From Leptospira montravelensis (GTDB taxonomy: Bacteria > Spirochaetota > Leptospiria > Leptospirales > Leptospiraceae): a stretch of DNA of 64,000 nt. The stretch covers positions 1-64,000 of the forward strand of contig NZ_RQFO01000009.1 of the NCBI RefSeq assembly GCF_004770045.1, read 5' to 3'. Below the pieces are notes generated by a model that saw only the letters and a program-made list of their open reading frames with translations, was not told the origin of the DNA and searched no databases. Positions within the stretch are counted from its first letter, which is position 1. The number at the start of each line of letters is the position of its first letter. The position numbers and the translations under genes were made by a program. This document shows positions 52,317-61,995 of this stretch, in pieces.

Positions 52317-52905
52317 TGAATTAATTGCGAAGCCCAATTGAAAGGATTCTTAGTTGTCAATAAATTGCAATAACTAAATATTTTGAAAATTTTGTATAAG
52401 TGCTACCTTTGCTTTGGATTGAATTCCTAGAATATATAAAGGAGGAATGGATTAAGATTATTTTTTGGACCTGGTTGCAGAAGGATTAGAAAACTTCTAA
52501 GGGTGAAAATGTTATCATAATAAACAATGGGAATTCGGTTCAGTTCAAATTTAAAAAACATAAAAAAAAGTATTTCGGCTTCAGGATTCAATTACTTTCT
52601 TTAGAGTCAGCCATTTGTACAATAAATGACAGAGACATTTATATGCAAAGTAGAGTGATCGTTAGCGACAAAACCAACAAATGGTAGTTTCAACTGCAAC
52701 AATGCTAACGCGGAGTCTTTTCCTATGAAACTGTCCTTTCTTCAGGTTTAACTTTATTTAATGGAATGCATTTGACTGTATTAACGAAGAACGAAAGCGA
52801 ATTCAATCTGTTCTTGATTGAAGATTGAAAATTGAACCATGTAATTGTAAATTTATTTCGTCCTAATAGTAGTAAGGAAAAGTAGGTTTAGGTTACAATT
52901 TATAT
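52317..52905. other. Gap with one inverted repeat
   Basis: No gene is seen. CGTTAGC (52660-52666) and GCTAACG (52704-52710) form a 7-bp stem with a smaller hairpin inside. The rest is AT-rich. Confidence 0.4.
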
Positions 52906-53451
52906 ATGAATACTCTTGAATCAAAATTTTATGAAATGCGCGCTAAAAAGAACAATTCCACTGAGGATTCTTTTGCGTTATTTGATGCTTTGGAAACAGT
53001 TACAATCGAAGATATGATGGGAATGTGGCATGGCTCTGGTTTTCATACAGGGCACACAATGGATGGAGCGTTAGAAACATTTAATTGGTATGGAAAAGAA
53101 TTTGAGGATGCTGATAACGTTCACCCATTGGTTTTTAAATCCTTTGGAAAAACTTTATTTAAAGTTAATCCTTCTATAATGCCTGTTCGGTTGGCAACAC
53201 TGGTTCCTTCTACAAATTTATGGCCACTAAAGTATGTTTTTTTGTTGGTACGTTTTTTATTTCAAACTTATAAATCAAAAGCTCGCGTCCGACGTATAGA
53301 GTTTCGTGGCAAAGTCACTGCTGCAATGATTTATGATAACCTTCCCATTCATGATGTATTTAAAAAGGTAAATCAAAATACTATGTTTGGATGTATGGAT
53401 TATAAAGGAATGAAACAACCTTTCTTTTTTGTATTAGAACGAGATAAATAA
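52906..53451 (+). CDS. GXWXG / DUF4334 protein
   Basis: The N-terminal part has the GXWXG motif as MMGMWHGSGFHTGH, and the C-terminal part has the DUF4334 pattern with RGKVTAAMIYDNLPIHDVFK and the ending FFFVLERD. It has 181 residues. The family is cytoplasmic, small and of unknown function. The gene is alone and converges on the large receptor gene; a shared hairpin lies between. Confidence 0.85.
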   Translation: MNTLESKFYEMRAKKNNSTEDSFALFDALETVTIEDMMGMWHGSGFHTGHTMDGALETFNWYGKEFEDADNVHPLVFKSFGKTLFKVNPSIMPVRLATLVPSTNLWPLKYVFLLVRFLFQTYKSKARVRRIEFRGKVTAAMIYDNLPIHDVFKKVNQNTMFGCMDYKGMKQPFFFVLERDK

Positions 53452-53460
53452 AAGAAAACA

Positions 53461-53494
53461 GATCATTGTTGTGATTCTTATCGAAACAATGATC
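53461..53494. terminator. Bidirectional terminator between convergent genes
   Basis: GATCATTGTT (53461-53470) pairs perfectly with AACAATGATC (53485-53494). T-rich sequence follows on both sides, best on the minus strand. It serves the DUF4334 gene and the receptor gene. Confidence 0.65.
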
Positions 53495-53509
53495 TTGTAA
53501 TTTTAATTT

Positions 53510-55213
53510 TTAGTCATTTAACCAAGTAATTCCTGCTTCTAAACTAGGTACGGATTTTAATTCTACGTTTCCGGTTTTCAGTGTTTGGTCATCTATAGAA
53601 ATGGCCGCTAAAGCAGAGTTCGGTACGACTACCGCCATTTTTCTTAAACTAGAGTTACTTGCCTTGGGAAACCAATTGACGTTTACCCATTCTTGTGCAG
53701 AGCGAGACACAAGGCCCATTCTTCTTGTGTCTGCAAGCCACTTACGGATATTAAATTTATGGATAATATTCAATGCTTCATTTAGAATTTCGATATATTT
53801 ATCTTCGCTAAAATTTGGTGTCCAGACAACTTCTAATAAATCTTTTTCTTTAATATAGTAAATACTTCCGATTTCAGACCTGAATTGAAGTTTATGAGTG
53901 GATTCGTCACGATCGGAAATTGATGATTCATCTGAAACAATGTTTGTTTTGAAGAGATCAACCATTGAAATTAATTTGTCTGCAGTATTCGCAATTGTAG
54001 TAATTTTCTCTGCTAATAAATCACTACTTTCGGAATTGCTAAAAGAAGATTGGCTAATAGATGATACGGAAGCCATTACTTCGTTTGTTGCTGTTTTGTG
54101 TTCTGTCACTGCGTCTTTAATTTCTTCCGATCTTACTTTCACAAAAATAGCTTCTTTTAGAAGTTTTGTTTTTAACTCTTTTTGTGTATTTACGGATGAA
54201 TGGACTTCTGAAATTTTCTCCGAAATGGAATCTATGTTTCCTATGATTTCTTGAATTTCCATTGTAGTTTTTTCAATACTTTCTCTACCGAAAGAAACAT
54301 CGTATTGATTCTTTTTCATTAACGAATCGATTCCTTTGACTGCATTTGCAGTTCTTTCAGCTAGTTTGGATACTTCTTCCGCTACAACGGCAAATCCTCT
54401 TCCTGCGTCTCCTGCCCTCGCAGCTTCTATTGATGCATTGAGTGCTAACATATTGACTTGTTCGCTGATTTTAGAAATGACATCTACTGTTTTTGAAATC
54501 TCAAGTGAACTATGCGATAAGTTGTCCATTGCTTCATTCATAGTTCTTAATGTATTTTTACCAGCTTCTGCTCGTTCAATAATATTTTTAATCGAATCCA
54601 AAGTGCCTTCAACATATTCGCTGGTTTTATCGATTGCGACAGAGAGATGATCCACTTCTGAAGTTAAATTATTCATACTCTGAGAATTTGTTTCAGCGAT
54701 ATTGGAGATTGATACAGCAACTCCAGAGATTTCTTCTATAGAAGCAGAAACTTGTTCAGTGGCGGCCGATTGTGACTGTAAATTGCTGGAAAAATCAAGT
54801 GTCACCAATTTCATTTTTTGTGAATCTGAAGATAAGGTGTCAGCTGAAGTTTTGATATGTTGAATGAGTTCACCTTGTGCTTGTAACATTCTATGAAAAT
54901 TCATATAGAATTCTGAAAGTAAATCGTTTTCTTTGTATGGGATTCGAACTTGTAAATTGCCGAGTCCTACTTCCTTAAAAGCAATTTCTAATTTGCCAAA
55001 GATATTACTGAACCAGGAGCTGAGTGCTGAACCAAAAATAAGAACTAACACAGTTAGGATAAGAATTCCAAAACCGATTGAGATTGTTAGGTTTTCTGGC
55101 AGCGCATTTTGCATTTTTAAAACTAAGGCCATGCTCAAAAGCAACAAAATTCCAAAGGCCAAAAAGGAGAGAATAAAATAAAGTTTTAGTTTTGTACGCA
55201 TAGGTTTTCTCAT
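53510..55213 (-). CDS. Methyl-accepting chemotaxis protein with C-terminal STAS-like domain
   Basis: This 567-residue receptor has two N-terminal membrane helices (about 10-30 and 42-65), a HAMP-like region and a chemotaxis signalling domain with [20 protein letters not shown] and [16 protein letters not shown]. Residues about 445-567 form an extra C-terminal domain ([20 protein letters not shown]) homologous to the separate 130-residue protein at 30366-30758. The domain probably senses or regulates from the cytoplasm. The gene is single, with AAACTGG and no strong ribosome site before the start. Confidence 0.9.
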   Translation of the reverse strand: MRKPMRTKLKLYFILSFLAFGILLLLSMALVLKMQNALPENLTISIGFGILILTVLVLIFGSALSSWFSNIFGKLEIAFKEVGLGNLQVRIPYKENDLLSEFYMNFHRMLQAQGELIQHIKTSADTLSSDSQKMKLVTLDFSSNLQSQSAATEQVSASIEEISGVAVSISNIAETNSQSMNNLTSEVDHLSVAIDKTSEYVEGTLDSIKNIIERAEAGKNTLRTMNEAMDNLSHSSLEISKTVDVISKISEQVNMLALNASIEAARAGDAGRGFAVVAEEVSKLAERTANAVKGIDSLMKKNQYDVSFGRESIEKTTMEIQEIIGNIDSISEKISEVHSSVNTQKELKTKLLKEAIFVKVRSEEIKDAVTEHKTATNEVMASVSSISQSSFSNSESSDLLAEKITTIANTADKLISMVDLFKTNIVSDESSISDRDESTHKLQFRSEIGSIYYIKEKDLLEVVWTPNFSEDKYIEILNEALNIIHKFNIRKWLADTRRMGLVSRSAQEWVNVNWFPKASNSSLRKMAVVVPNSALAAISIDDQTLKTGNVELKSVPSLEAGITWLND

Positions 55214-55298
55214 TCCAGTTTTTACATCTATAAATGGGGTGCTAGCCTAAAAATGAGAAAGCGGAATTTTCGGCTTTAATACGCGACATAATGGAAAA

Positions 55299-56447
55299 CT
55301 AATGATTGGGAAATTCCAATTGTGTAGAAACAAATTGTTTGGTACTTATACCATATCTTTTTTCAACATCATTCAATGAATGTTCAAATTGATTGAATGC
55401 TTTTTTCTTATCTGATATTTCTAAAAGAGTATGGTTTTTCTTATTTCCTTCTTCTTTCACCTCGGAAATAAAATTGATTCCTGATTTTGATTGGGTTGGT
55501 TGATGTCCATACTTAATGGCTATTACTTTCGATTTATAAGTCCGAGAGTAAACATCGGCCACTAACGCTAAGGAAATTTCATCAATACCATCATAAACAG
55601 GTATCTCTAATGTTTCATAATCCCAAAAGAAAATTAGATTTTTTGCTGCTGTTAGATATTGTCTCCAATCAAAATAAAATTCATCACTATTGTGTTGAGA
55701 ATTCCAATCAGTGATTCCAAGTGCTTTTGCGATTTCATCTGCTTTTTTCCTACCTCCAATGGCTTCCACTAAAGCTAAGGATATAGGAATAGAAGCAGTT
55801 ACACCTGCTGTGGTAATAATTCTTTGGTCTTGAACGTATCTTTTATTTTTTATCCATTTTGAATCTGAAAATGCAGAAGATAATTTTTCTTTGGAATACC
55901 AATGTCCTGTTGCATGTTTATTCTTTAATAATCCTGCATAACCTAATGTCCAAACTCCGTCGCAAACACCAACAATGGTAGCTCCTAGTTTATATTGTTT
56001 TTGAATCCATTGAATGATATTTTCGTTTTTTGCATTATGTATGGCTGGTACTATCACAAGATCGGAACCTTCTGGATAAAGTTTGTCGAAGTCTTCTAGA
56101 GATTTGTTGTTTTCCATTGAGAGCGCTGGGAAAAAATCTATTTTCCCTTTTTTATCAGCGAGAGCATAAACTTCAAAAATATGGGAACGTTTTAAAATTC
56201 CATAAGGAACTATAAAATCTGTGAGTTCGGTATATTGATTTTCTCCTATGACGGTGACCACTGGTTTTTTATGCGATAGTTTGATCGGTAAAGTATTTAA
56301 TTTATCTTTATCATAAACCTGCGATTCTCCCCATAGGTTAAATGTTATAGATACAAAAATGAAAAAGAATACTTTTAAGGAGTTTTGAATCAAATACCGG
56401 GAATCGGATTTGCTATTTTTTGAAAAAAGTTTATAGTTAGAATTCAT
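55299..56447 (-). CDS. DJ-1/PfpI-like protein with signal or anchor
   Basis: The frame extends to a TTG at 56507; the ATG at 56447 (MNSNYKLFSK) is preferred. A membrane segment (about 27-39) suggests export or anchoring. The first DJ-1/PfpI domain has the elbow GVCDGVW with a nucleophilic cysteine and a preceding DLVIVPA. A second, shorter DJ-1-like region follows (YDGIDEISLALVADVYSRT). It diverges from an AraC-type gene, which may regulate it. Function unknown: DJ-1 relatives include proteases, glyoxalases and regulators. Confidence 0.75.
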   Translation of the reverse strand: MNSNYKLFSKNSKSDSRYLIQNSLKVFFFIFVSITFNLWGESQVYDKDKLNTLPIKLSHKKPVVTVIGENQYTELTDFIVPYGILKRSHIFEVYALADKKGKIDFFPALSMENNKSLEDFDKLYPEGSDLVIVPAIHNAKNENIIQWIQKQYKLGATIVGVCDGVWTLGYAGLLKNKHATGHWYSKEKLSSAFSDSKWIKNKRYVQDQRIITTAGVTASIPISLALVEAIGGRKKADEIAKALGITDWNSQHNSDEFYFDWRQYLTAAKNLIFFWDYETLEIPVYDGIDEISLALVADVYSRTYKSKVIAIKYGHQPTQSKSGINFISEVKEEGNKKNHTLLEISDKKKAFNQFEHSLNDVEKRYGISTKQFVSTQLEFPNH

Positions 56448-56565
56448 AAAGAAAGTATCACATATGTTTGGGAACCAGTCGTCCGTTTGTATACGGATGG
56501 AATACAAAGTTTAATATTTTCTATAAATAAATAGACAATTGTCATTTTGATTTCTTAATTGTTTT

Positions 56566-57696
56566 ATGAATTTGATTCCTTTCGCAGGTGCTTTGGTTGC
56601 GTTTCTTTTAGCCGCCTCACATTGGATGGAAACATGGCAAAAAGATAAGAATAAAAAACAAATTTCTCCTGTTGTTACCCAAGTGCGAAGGCAGTTGGGG
56701 TTTGTCTTTTTGAATCAATATACAACTACGATTTTATTCCTTATATTAGGAATACTACAGATTCATATTTATGCTGAATTAACAGGAGATATACAGTATT
56801 ATCCATATTTTTTTGGGATTCATATTCCTTGTCTCTTTTTGATTGGACCACTTAGTTATATTTATTTTGAGGAAATGAGCGGTGGAGAGTTTTATAAAAT
56901 TAGGATTCTCCATTTTTTGCCAAGTATAGTAAGTTTATTTTATATTTTTGTATTTCGCCCAACGGATTTTTTATTAACCTCATACGATTTATTGACCCAT
57001 AATCATAATTCTAACTTTCCAAATGGTATCCATTGTTTGCTTGGTGTCGCTGTTTTATCAATTTTTGTTTATACATTATCTATTTTTATACGTGTGTTTC
57101 GGTGGAAATTGAGTTCTAAAGAAAAGTTGGAATCATCTTTTTTCCCATTCATTTGTCTTCTAGGTTATTCGCTGTTTGTTGTACTTCAGTTTGTAATTTC
57201 TCAGTTATTTTTTATGCAATTGTTTGTTGTAGCTTGTTTATCATTAACCTTACTTTTGATTATGATGTTATTATTAAAACTAGACCATAAAGAGCTGATT
57301 CCTAATTTTAAATCTGAAGTAAGGTCGGCTAGGTACAAAGAAAGTAGATTAAGAGGATTAAATATTAACCAAATTTTGCAAAGATTGAATGATTTAATGA
57401 TCACAGAACAAATTTACTTAAATGAAAACCTTAGTTTGCCAATTTTGTCCAAAAGATTAGATTTAAATACTCATCAACTTTCAGAAATATTAAATTTTCA
57501 TTTGGGATGTACGTTTCGTAATTATGTAAATCAATTTCGATTGCAAGAAGCAGCAAGACTTCTTTTAGAAAAACCGGATATGACTATTTTAAGTGTCATT
57601 TATGCTTCAGGATTTAATTCTAAATCTTCGTTTCATAAACTTTTTATAGAACAATTTGGTCAATCGCCTCAAAATTATCGATCTTTGAAAAAGTAA
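56566..57696 (+). CDS. AraC-family regulator with membrane sensor domain
   Basis: The N-terminal 240 residues contain about seven membrane helices and the C-terminal 100 residues are an AraC DNA-binding domain. The latter has LPILSKRLDLNTHQLSEILN and ILSVIYASGFNSKSSFHKLF, ending FGQSPQNYRSL. Membrane-bound AraC regulators of this kind sense external or envelope signals. The DJ-1-like gene diverges across 118 bases, a likely target. Confidence 0.85.
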   Translation: MNLIPFAGALVAFLLAASHWMETWQKDKNKKQISPVVTQVRRQLGFVFLNQYTTTILFLILGILQIHIYAELTGDIQYYPYFFGIHIPCLFLIGPLSYIYFEEMSGGEFYKIRILHFLPSIVSLFYIFVFRPTDFLLTSYDLLTHNHNSNFPNGIHCLLGVAVLSIFVYTLSIFIRVFRWKLSSKEKLESSFFPFICLLGYSLFVVLQFVISQLFFMQLFVVACLSLTLLLIMMLLLKLDHKELIPNFKSEVRSARYKESRLRGLNINQILQRLNDLMITEQIYLNENLSLPILSKRLDLNTHQLSEILNFHLGCTFRNYVNQFRLQEAARLLLEKPDMTILSVIYASGFNSKSSFHKLFIEQFGQSPQNYRSLKK

Positions 57697-57698
57697 AA

Positions 57699-58874
57699 TT
57701 ACTTACGTTTACTTTTCTTTTTGACCTTTAAGGTAACTTTACGTTTTGGTAGATTTTCCTTCATTACAGCGGCAAAATATTCTCCAATCACTTGGTCTGA
57801 CCAAGAGGTAGCTTTTAATCCTTGGAAATAAGCAATATGGCTGCCTCGTTTCGTATGAACATGGATAGTATTAGGAAGTGTTTCCAGCCAATGAAGATTT
57901 TCCAATACATTCTGATTTACACAAATCGGATCGTCTGCAGAATTCAAAACAAGAAGTGGTGTTCTAATATTATTTGCCACTAAAACTGGATTGGAATGGA
58001 AATAATAGTTTTCTTTGTCTTTAAATCCAGAAATGGTATGTAGTTTGTCTTGAAATTCTCCAATTGTTTTAATTTTTAAAAGTTCATCTACTCCGTTTAA
58101 CTTAGATAAACTTTCGTAATGTTTTTTTAGAAAATAGTTAATCATTCTTTGGCCCATAATTTTACTATAAACTGGGTGGACTCGATGAAATGCTTTTTCG
58201 ATATCGTATGCAGGCGAGACTGCAACCGCAGCTTTAAATCTACTTTGAACTCCAGACTCTCCTAAGTATCTAGCCAGAAGCCCTGAGCCGGCAGAAATAC
58301 CAACTCCAAACATTTGTCTTTTGGGAAATCTTTTCTGAATGTATGTCAATTGTTCTTTTAGGTCGGAGGTTGAACCCATTGTGTTTACTTTCGGTTTGGT
58401 GAGTGGAAGGCTCCCGTGGCCTCGGCGAATACAAACAACTACGATCCAACCATATTTTTCTCTTAGATATTTGACTGTTGTTTTTACATCTTGTTCATCC
58501 CCACTGATTGTATGAAACAAGACAACAATCGGAGAGTCATTGTTAGCTGCTATACCACTGATTCCCGACCAAGCGAGGCCGGTGATCCCACCATCCTTCA
58601 TTTTGATTTGTTCTAGTTGGTCATAATGGAATGGCTTCGTCCGATATTCGCGCAACATTAGCAGAAGTAACATCAAATGTTGGTTAAAACACCAAAAAGT
58701 TGGGTAATACTTTTTTGTAAGAACTGGCGATGTTTCAATCACACGTAATAAAAAATCGGATTCACTAAACCTAAGTACTGGGGTTTCAACAACTTCTTTA
58801 AAGTAATAAAAGAGGAAACTAAAAGTTAGGATGGTAAAAATTGTAAACAATGGGTGATTGGAGATAATTTCCAT
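57699..58874 (-). CDS. YheT/EMB8-like alpha/beta hydrolase
   Basis: The protein matches the YheT family: HTISGDEQDV (oxyanion region), IRRGHGSLPLT, and the nucleophile elbow GVGISAGSGLLARYLGE. A later SADDPICV carries the acid and SHIAYFQ the histidine. The N-terminus is a membrane anchor (about 9-25). It has 391 residues. It is the last gene of a leftward run with the GH2 and MFS genes (gap 9 bases to GH2). Confidence 0.85.
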   Translation of the reverse strand: MEIISNHPLFTIFTILTFSFLFYYFKEVVETPVLRFSESDFLLRVIETSPVLTKKYYPTFWCFNQHLMLLLLMLREYRTKPFHYDQLEQIKMKDGGITGLAWSGISGIAANNDSPIVVLFHTISGDEQDVKTTVKYLREKYGWIVVVCIRRGHGSLPLTKPKVNTMGSTSDLKEQLTYIQKRFPKRQMFGVGISAGSGLLARYLGESGVQSRFKAAVAVSPAYDIEKAFHRVHPVYSKIMGQRMINYFLKKHYESLSKLNGVDELLKIKTIGEFQDKLHTISGFKDKENYYFHSNPVLVANNIRTPLLVLNSADDPICVNQNVLENLHWLETLPNTIHVHTKRGSHIAYFQGLKATSWSDQVIGEYFAAVMKENLPKRKVTLKVKKKSKRK

Positions 58875-58883
58875 TATATTCTC

Positions 58884-60575
58884 TTATTGATAAACTAATT
58901 TAGAATTTAGCTCTCGCAAAAATTCGATATCAAACTTTACCACTTGGCGATCATAAGTGACAAGCCCATTAATTTCTTCTTCTACGTCGCTGACTTGTGT
59001 GTAAATGGATGCACTTAATCCTTTTTCAATTAGAGGTATTAGTTCCGTTTCGAAAAGTTTTCGGTATTCAGTTTCTAAACTTTTTTTGTCCGGAAGGATT
59101 TTGTAACCAAACAGCTTTTTTTCATCGAAGACGTGGCCTTCGGTTTTTAGTGAATAACCACCAAACTCAGATAATACGATAACTCGGTTTTCATTTTTTG
59201 GGACTTTTAGTTTTTGGTAGTAAAGGTGTAAACTTTTTAGGTCACTACTGTTTGGACCTTGGTCATACCACCCACTGACACTATCGATAGTTCTAGTATT
59301 GTCTAGTTCTCGTAACTTCTCAGTTAGTTTAATACTATCAAACTGTCCCCAACCTTCGTTAAATAAAACCCAAACGGATAAACTAACAGTATTTTTTAAT
59401 AAATTTACGGTTTTATCCATTTCTGAAATAAATTCATTTCGACCGGCTTCCTCTGTTCTATTTAAAAATTTATATTTTGTATCATTGGTTTTCCATCCTA
59501 TAAAAGGTAAATAGGCAACTTTCCAAGTTTCATAAGCACCGCCACCACATACGAAATCTTGCCATACCAACATTCCAAGCCTGTCACAGTGATAATACCA
59601 TCGTAGTGGTTCAATTTTAATATGTTTGCGTAACATATTAAAACCCATATCTTTCATCAGTTTAATTTCTTTTTCCATCGCTTCATCGTTCGGTGGAGTC
59701 AGAAGACCTTCAGACCAGTAACCTTGGTCGAGTAAACCATTATGAAAATAAGGTTTATTGTTTAAAAATAACCTTTTGAATTTCCCATCGAATCCAATAG
59801 AAAATTTCCGCATTCCAAAATAAGATTTTATTGTATCATAAGGTGTTTTGATCAGTAATCCGTAGAGTTTTGGATTTTCTGGTGACCAAAGTTCCATATT
59901 TGGTATATTGATATTGGCATTTTTATCTGAAGATTCTGCTATTACTTTATTTCCATCTAATACCTGTATGGTTATAGTTAGGCTTTCCGTTGTTACAAAT
60001 ATTTCCACAGACTTTGTGTCTATATTTGGTATTATTTTTAAATCTTTTATATAATCATTAGAGACACTTTCAAGCCAAACACTTTGCCAGATGCCCGATT
60101 GTGGAGTGTACCAAATCCCACCTCGATTCAATTTTTGTTTTCCGCGCGATTGGCTTCCGGTATCAGTTGGGTCAGTGACTCTTATGGTTATTTCATTTCT
60201 CCCAATTTGTATGTATTGTGAAATGTCAAAGTAAAAAGGCAAAAATCCACCCTTGTGGGAACCTACTTCTTTGCCGTTAATGGAACAATTGCAAGAGTAA
60301 TCAACGGCACCAAAATGGAGTAAGGTGATATCTTTAATAAAATTAGTAGTGAGTTCAAATTCGCGATGGTAAACCAGCTCTTCGTTTGGTTGAAGAATGA
60401 AATGCCCGAGTCCACTTGCTTTTGTTTCAGGTGAGAATGGAACATTGATTTTGTATTTTCCTTGGGGTTCTTTATCTGATTTGAAATGAGTTAAATCCCA
60501 TTCGCCATTTAAATTGATGTAACTATCGCGTTCTAATTGCGGACGTGGATATTCTGTATGTGAAATAGTTTTCAT
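58884..60575 (-). CDS. Glycoside hydrolase family 2 enzyme
   Basis: The ATG at 60575 (MKTISHTEYPRPQ) is chosen; it overlaps the stop of the MFS gene by one base (TAATG), so translation is coupled. The layout is sugar-binding jelly roll (about 20-180), Ig-like domain, then TIM barrel. The acid/base glutamate is in LFNEGWGQF and the nucleophile in VLSEFGGY. It has 563 residues, no signal peptide. It should cleave a beta-galactoside, glucuronide or mannoside in the cytoplasm, imported by the MFS transporter. Confidence 0.9.
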   Translation of the reverse strand: MKTISHTEYPRPQLERDSYINLNGEWDLTHFKSDKEPQGKYKINVPFSPETKASGLGHFILQPNEELVYHREFELTTNFIKDITLLHFGAVDYSCNCSINGKEVGSHKGGFLPFYFDISQYIQIGRNEITIRVTDPTDTGSQSRGKQKLNRGGIWYTPQSGIWQSVWLESVSNDYIKDLKIIPNIDTKSVEIFVTTESLTITIQVLDGNKVIAESSDKNANINIPNMELWSPENPKLYGLLIKTPYDTIKSYFGMRKFSIGFDGKFKRLFLNNKPYFHNGLLDQGYWSEGLLTPPNDEAMEKEIKLMKDMGFNMLRKHIKIEPLRWYYHCDRLGMLVWQDFVCGGGAYETWKVAYLPFIGWKTNDTKYKFLNRTEEAGRNEFISEMDKTVNLLKNTVSLSVWVLFNEGWGQFDSIKLTEKLRELDNTRTIDSVSGWYDQGPNSSDLKSLHLYYQKLKVPKNENRVIVLSEFGGYSLKTEGHVFDEKKLFGYKILPDKKSLETEYRKLFETELIPLIEKGLSASIYTQVSDVEEEINGLVTYDRQVVKFDIEFLRELNSKLVYQ

Positions 60576-61906
60576 TAAGACTGTTTGCCTCGAAATAAGA
60601 ATGAAAGAGGGAAAAATATTAGTAAACAAAAGAGAGCTCCCGCTAAAAAAATCTCGGGTGCCGGTACATGTGCGGTTGCACCATTGACTGGATCAATGTA
60701 TGTTAGGTTTGTTCTTTCGTTTATGGTTTCACCGATCATAGGTCCAATGTACATAGGAATTAATACAAAAAAGATCATACGTATCCCTTGCAGTTTGCCA
60801 GTGTTTTCAGACGGAGTATTGTCTCGAATTTGTGCACCAAGTAGTGCTAAAACTTGAACAAATCCTGTTATTAAAATTAAACTTGTGGCACCTGTCGTCC
60901 ACATAACTTGCGTTTTAAGATTTAAATTTATAGTTTTGGACATTATGTATAACGAAAACATTCCAAGAATATATATAAGTGAAAAATAAATCAGGAGTTT
61001 GTCTTTATTTTTTCCATCAAATTGTTTTCCTAAAAGTATCGTGATGATACTTGCACCGAGAATCACTCCTGCTAATACAATCGAATATTGAATGGCATCA
61101 AATTTTAAGTATTCCTGCATGTATATGATTAGGTAAGGCATATATATCTGGCTTGCAATTCCGTAGATCCCCATAGCAACAAAATATAAATACAACTTTT
61201 TGTTTTGCTCTATGACTGAAAATTTGAACCCATAACTTATATCAGAGATAAAATTTGTATTTTGTTTTTTTAGGTTTGGATTGTCTTTGATAAGCCAAAT
61301 CCCAATGATTCCTGATACTGACATCATAGTTCCAACCGCAACAAATAGTCCAGGATATCCAAGAGCATTCACAATCATTCCAAATCCACCAGCCACTATT
61401 AACATTGCCACAAGAGGCATCGCAGATAATACTCCTTCGGCAAGACTCCTCGCATTTTCGGTGTTATCTGTTACAAAGGCGTTAAAGGCTGCGTCATTGG
61501 CAGTGGATCCAAAGGCTGTCATAATACAATCTAGAGTTATTACGATAGCTATTGTTAGGTTTATGATTTGTGCTTCGTCGGATAATTGAAACCAAATTGC
61601 AGTGTTTTCTTTGGAGATAAATGCAAATGACAAGGTAAGTAAACCCCATAAAAGGTAACCAAGGGAAATGAAATATTTTCGGTTGCCCGCTTTGTCTGTT
61701 AAGATGCCGGCGATTAGGGTGGTAAAGGTGGCAACAATTCCACTCAGTTGGACCATTAATGTGACCGAAGAAGTATTTTTCGCAATGGTATTGTAAATGA
61801 ATAAGTTAAAGTACATATTTTCCACAGACCACGCGATTTGTCCGACAAGTCCGAAGAGAATTAAGACTGACCAAAGACGGCCGTTTAATTTATGAGTGTT
61901 CATCAT
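60575..61906 (-). CDS. MFS transporter
   Basis: The 443-residue protein has twelve predicted membrane helices and the MFS inter-helix motif as GILTDKAGNRKYF after helix 2. It is the first gene of a three-gene leftward operon (MFS, GH2, hydrolase). Its stop overlaps the GH2 start. It probably imports the glycoside that GH2 cleaves. Substrate specificity cannot be read from the sequence. Confidence 0.9.
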   Translation of the reverse strand: MMNTHKLNGRLWSVLILFGLVGQIAWSVENMYFNLFIYNTIAKNTSSVTLMVQLSGIVATFTTLIAGILTDKAGNRKYFISLGYLLWGLLTLSFAFISKENTAIWFQLSDEAQIINLTIAIVITLDCIMTAFGSTANDAAFNAFVTDNTENARSLAEGVLSAMPLVAMLIVAGGFGMIVNALGYPGLFVAVGTMMSVSGIIGIWLIKDNPNLKKQNTNFISDISYGFKFSVIEQNKKLYLYFVAMGIYGIASQIYMPYLIIYMQEYLKFDAIQYSIVLAGVILGASIITILLGKQFDGKNKDKLLIYFSLIYILGMFSLYIMSKTINLNLKTQVMWTTGATSLILITGFVQVLALLGAQIRDNTPSENTGKLQGIRMIFFVLIPMYIGPMIGETINERTNLTYIDPVNGATAHVPAPEIFLAGALFCLLIFFPLSFLFRGKQS

Positions 61907-61995
61907 CGCATAGTGTCGGAGAAGGATGGTGTGGTTGGCGACAAAAATTTTGACACTCGTTCAATTTTCTTTGATAGCGAAACCAATTACATTTT

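Noticed and set aside
52660..52710. Inverted repeat CGTTAGC/GCTAACG as a recombination site
   Set aside because: The arms are only 7 bases, the orientation is opposite to attC cores, and no recombinase gene is nearby.
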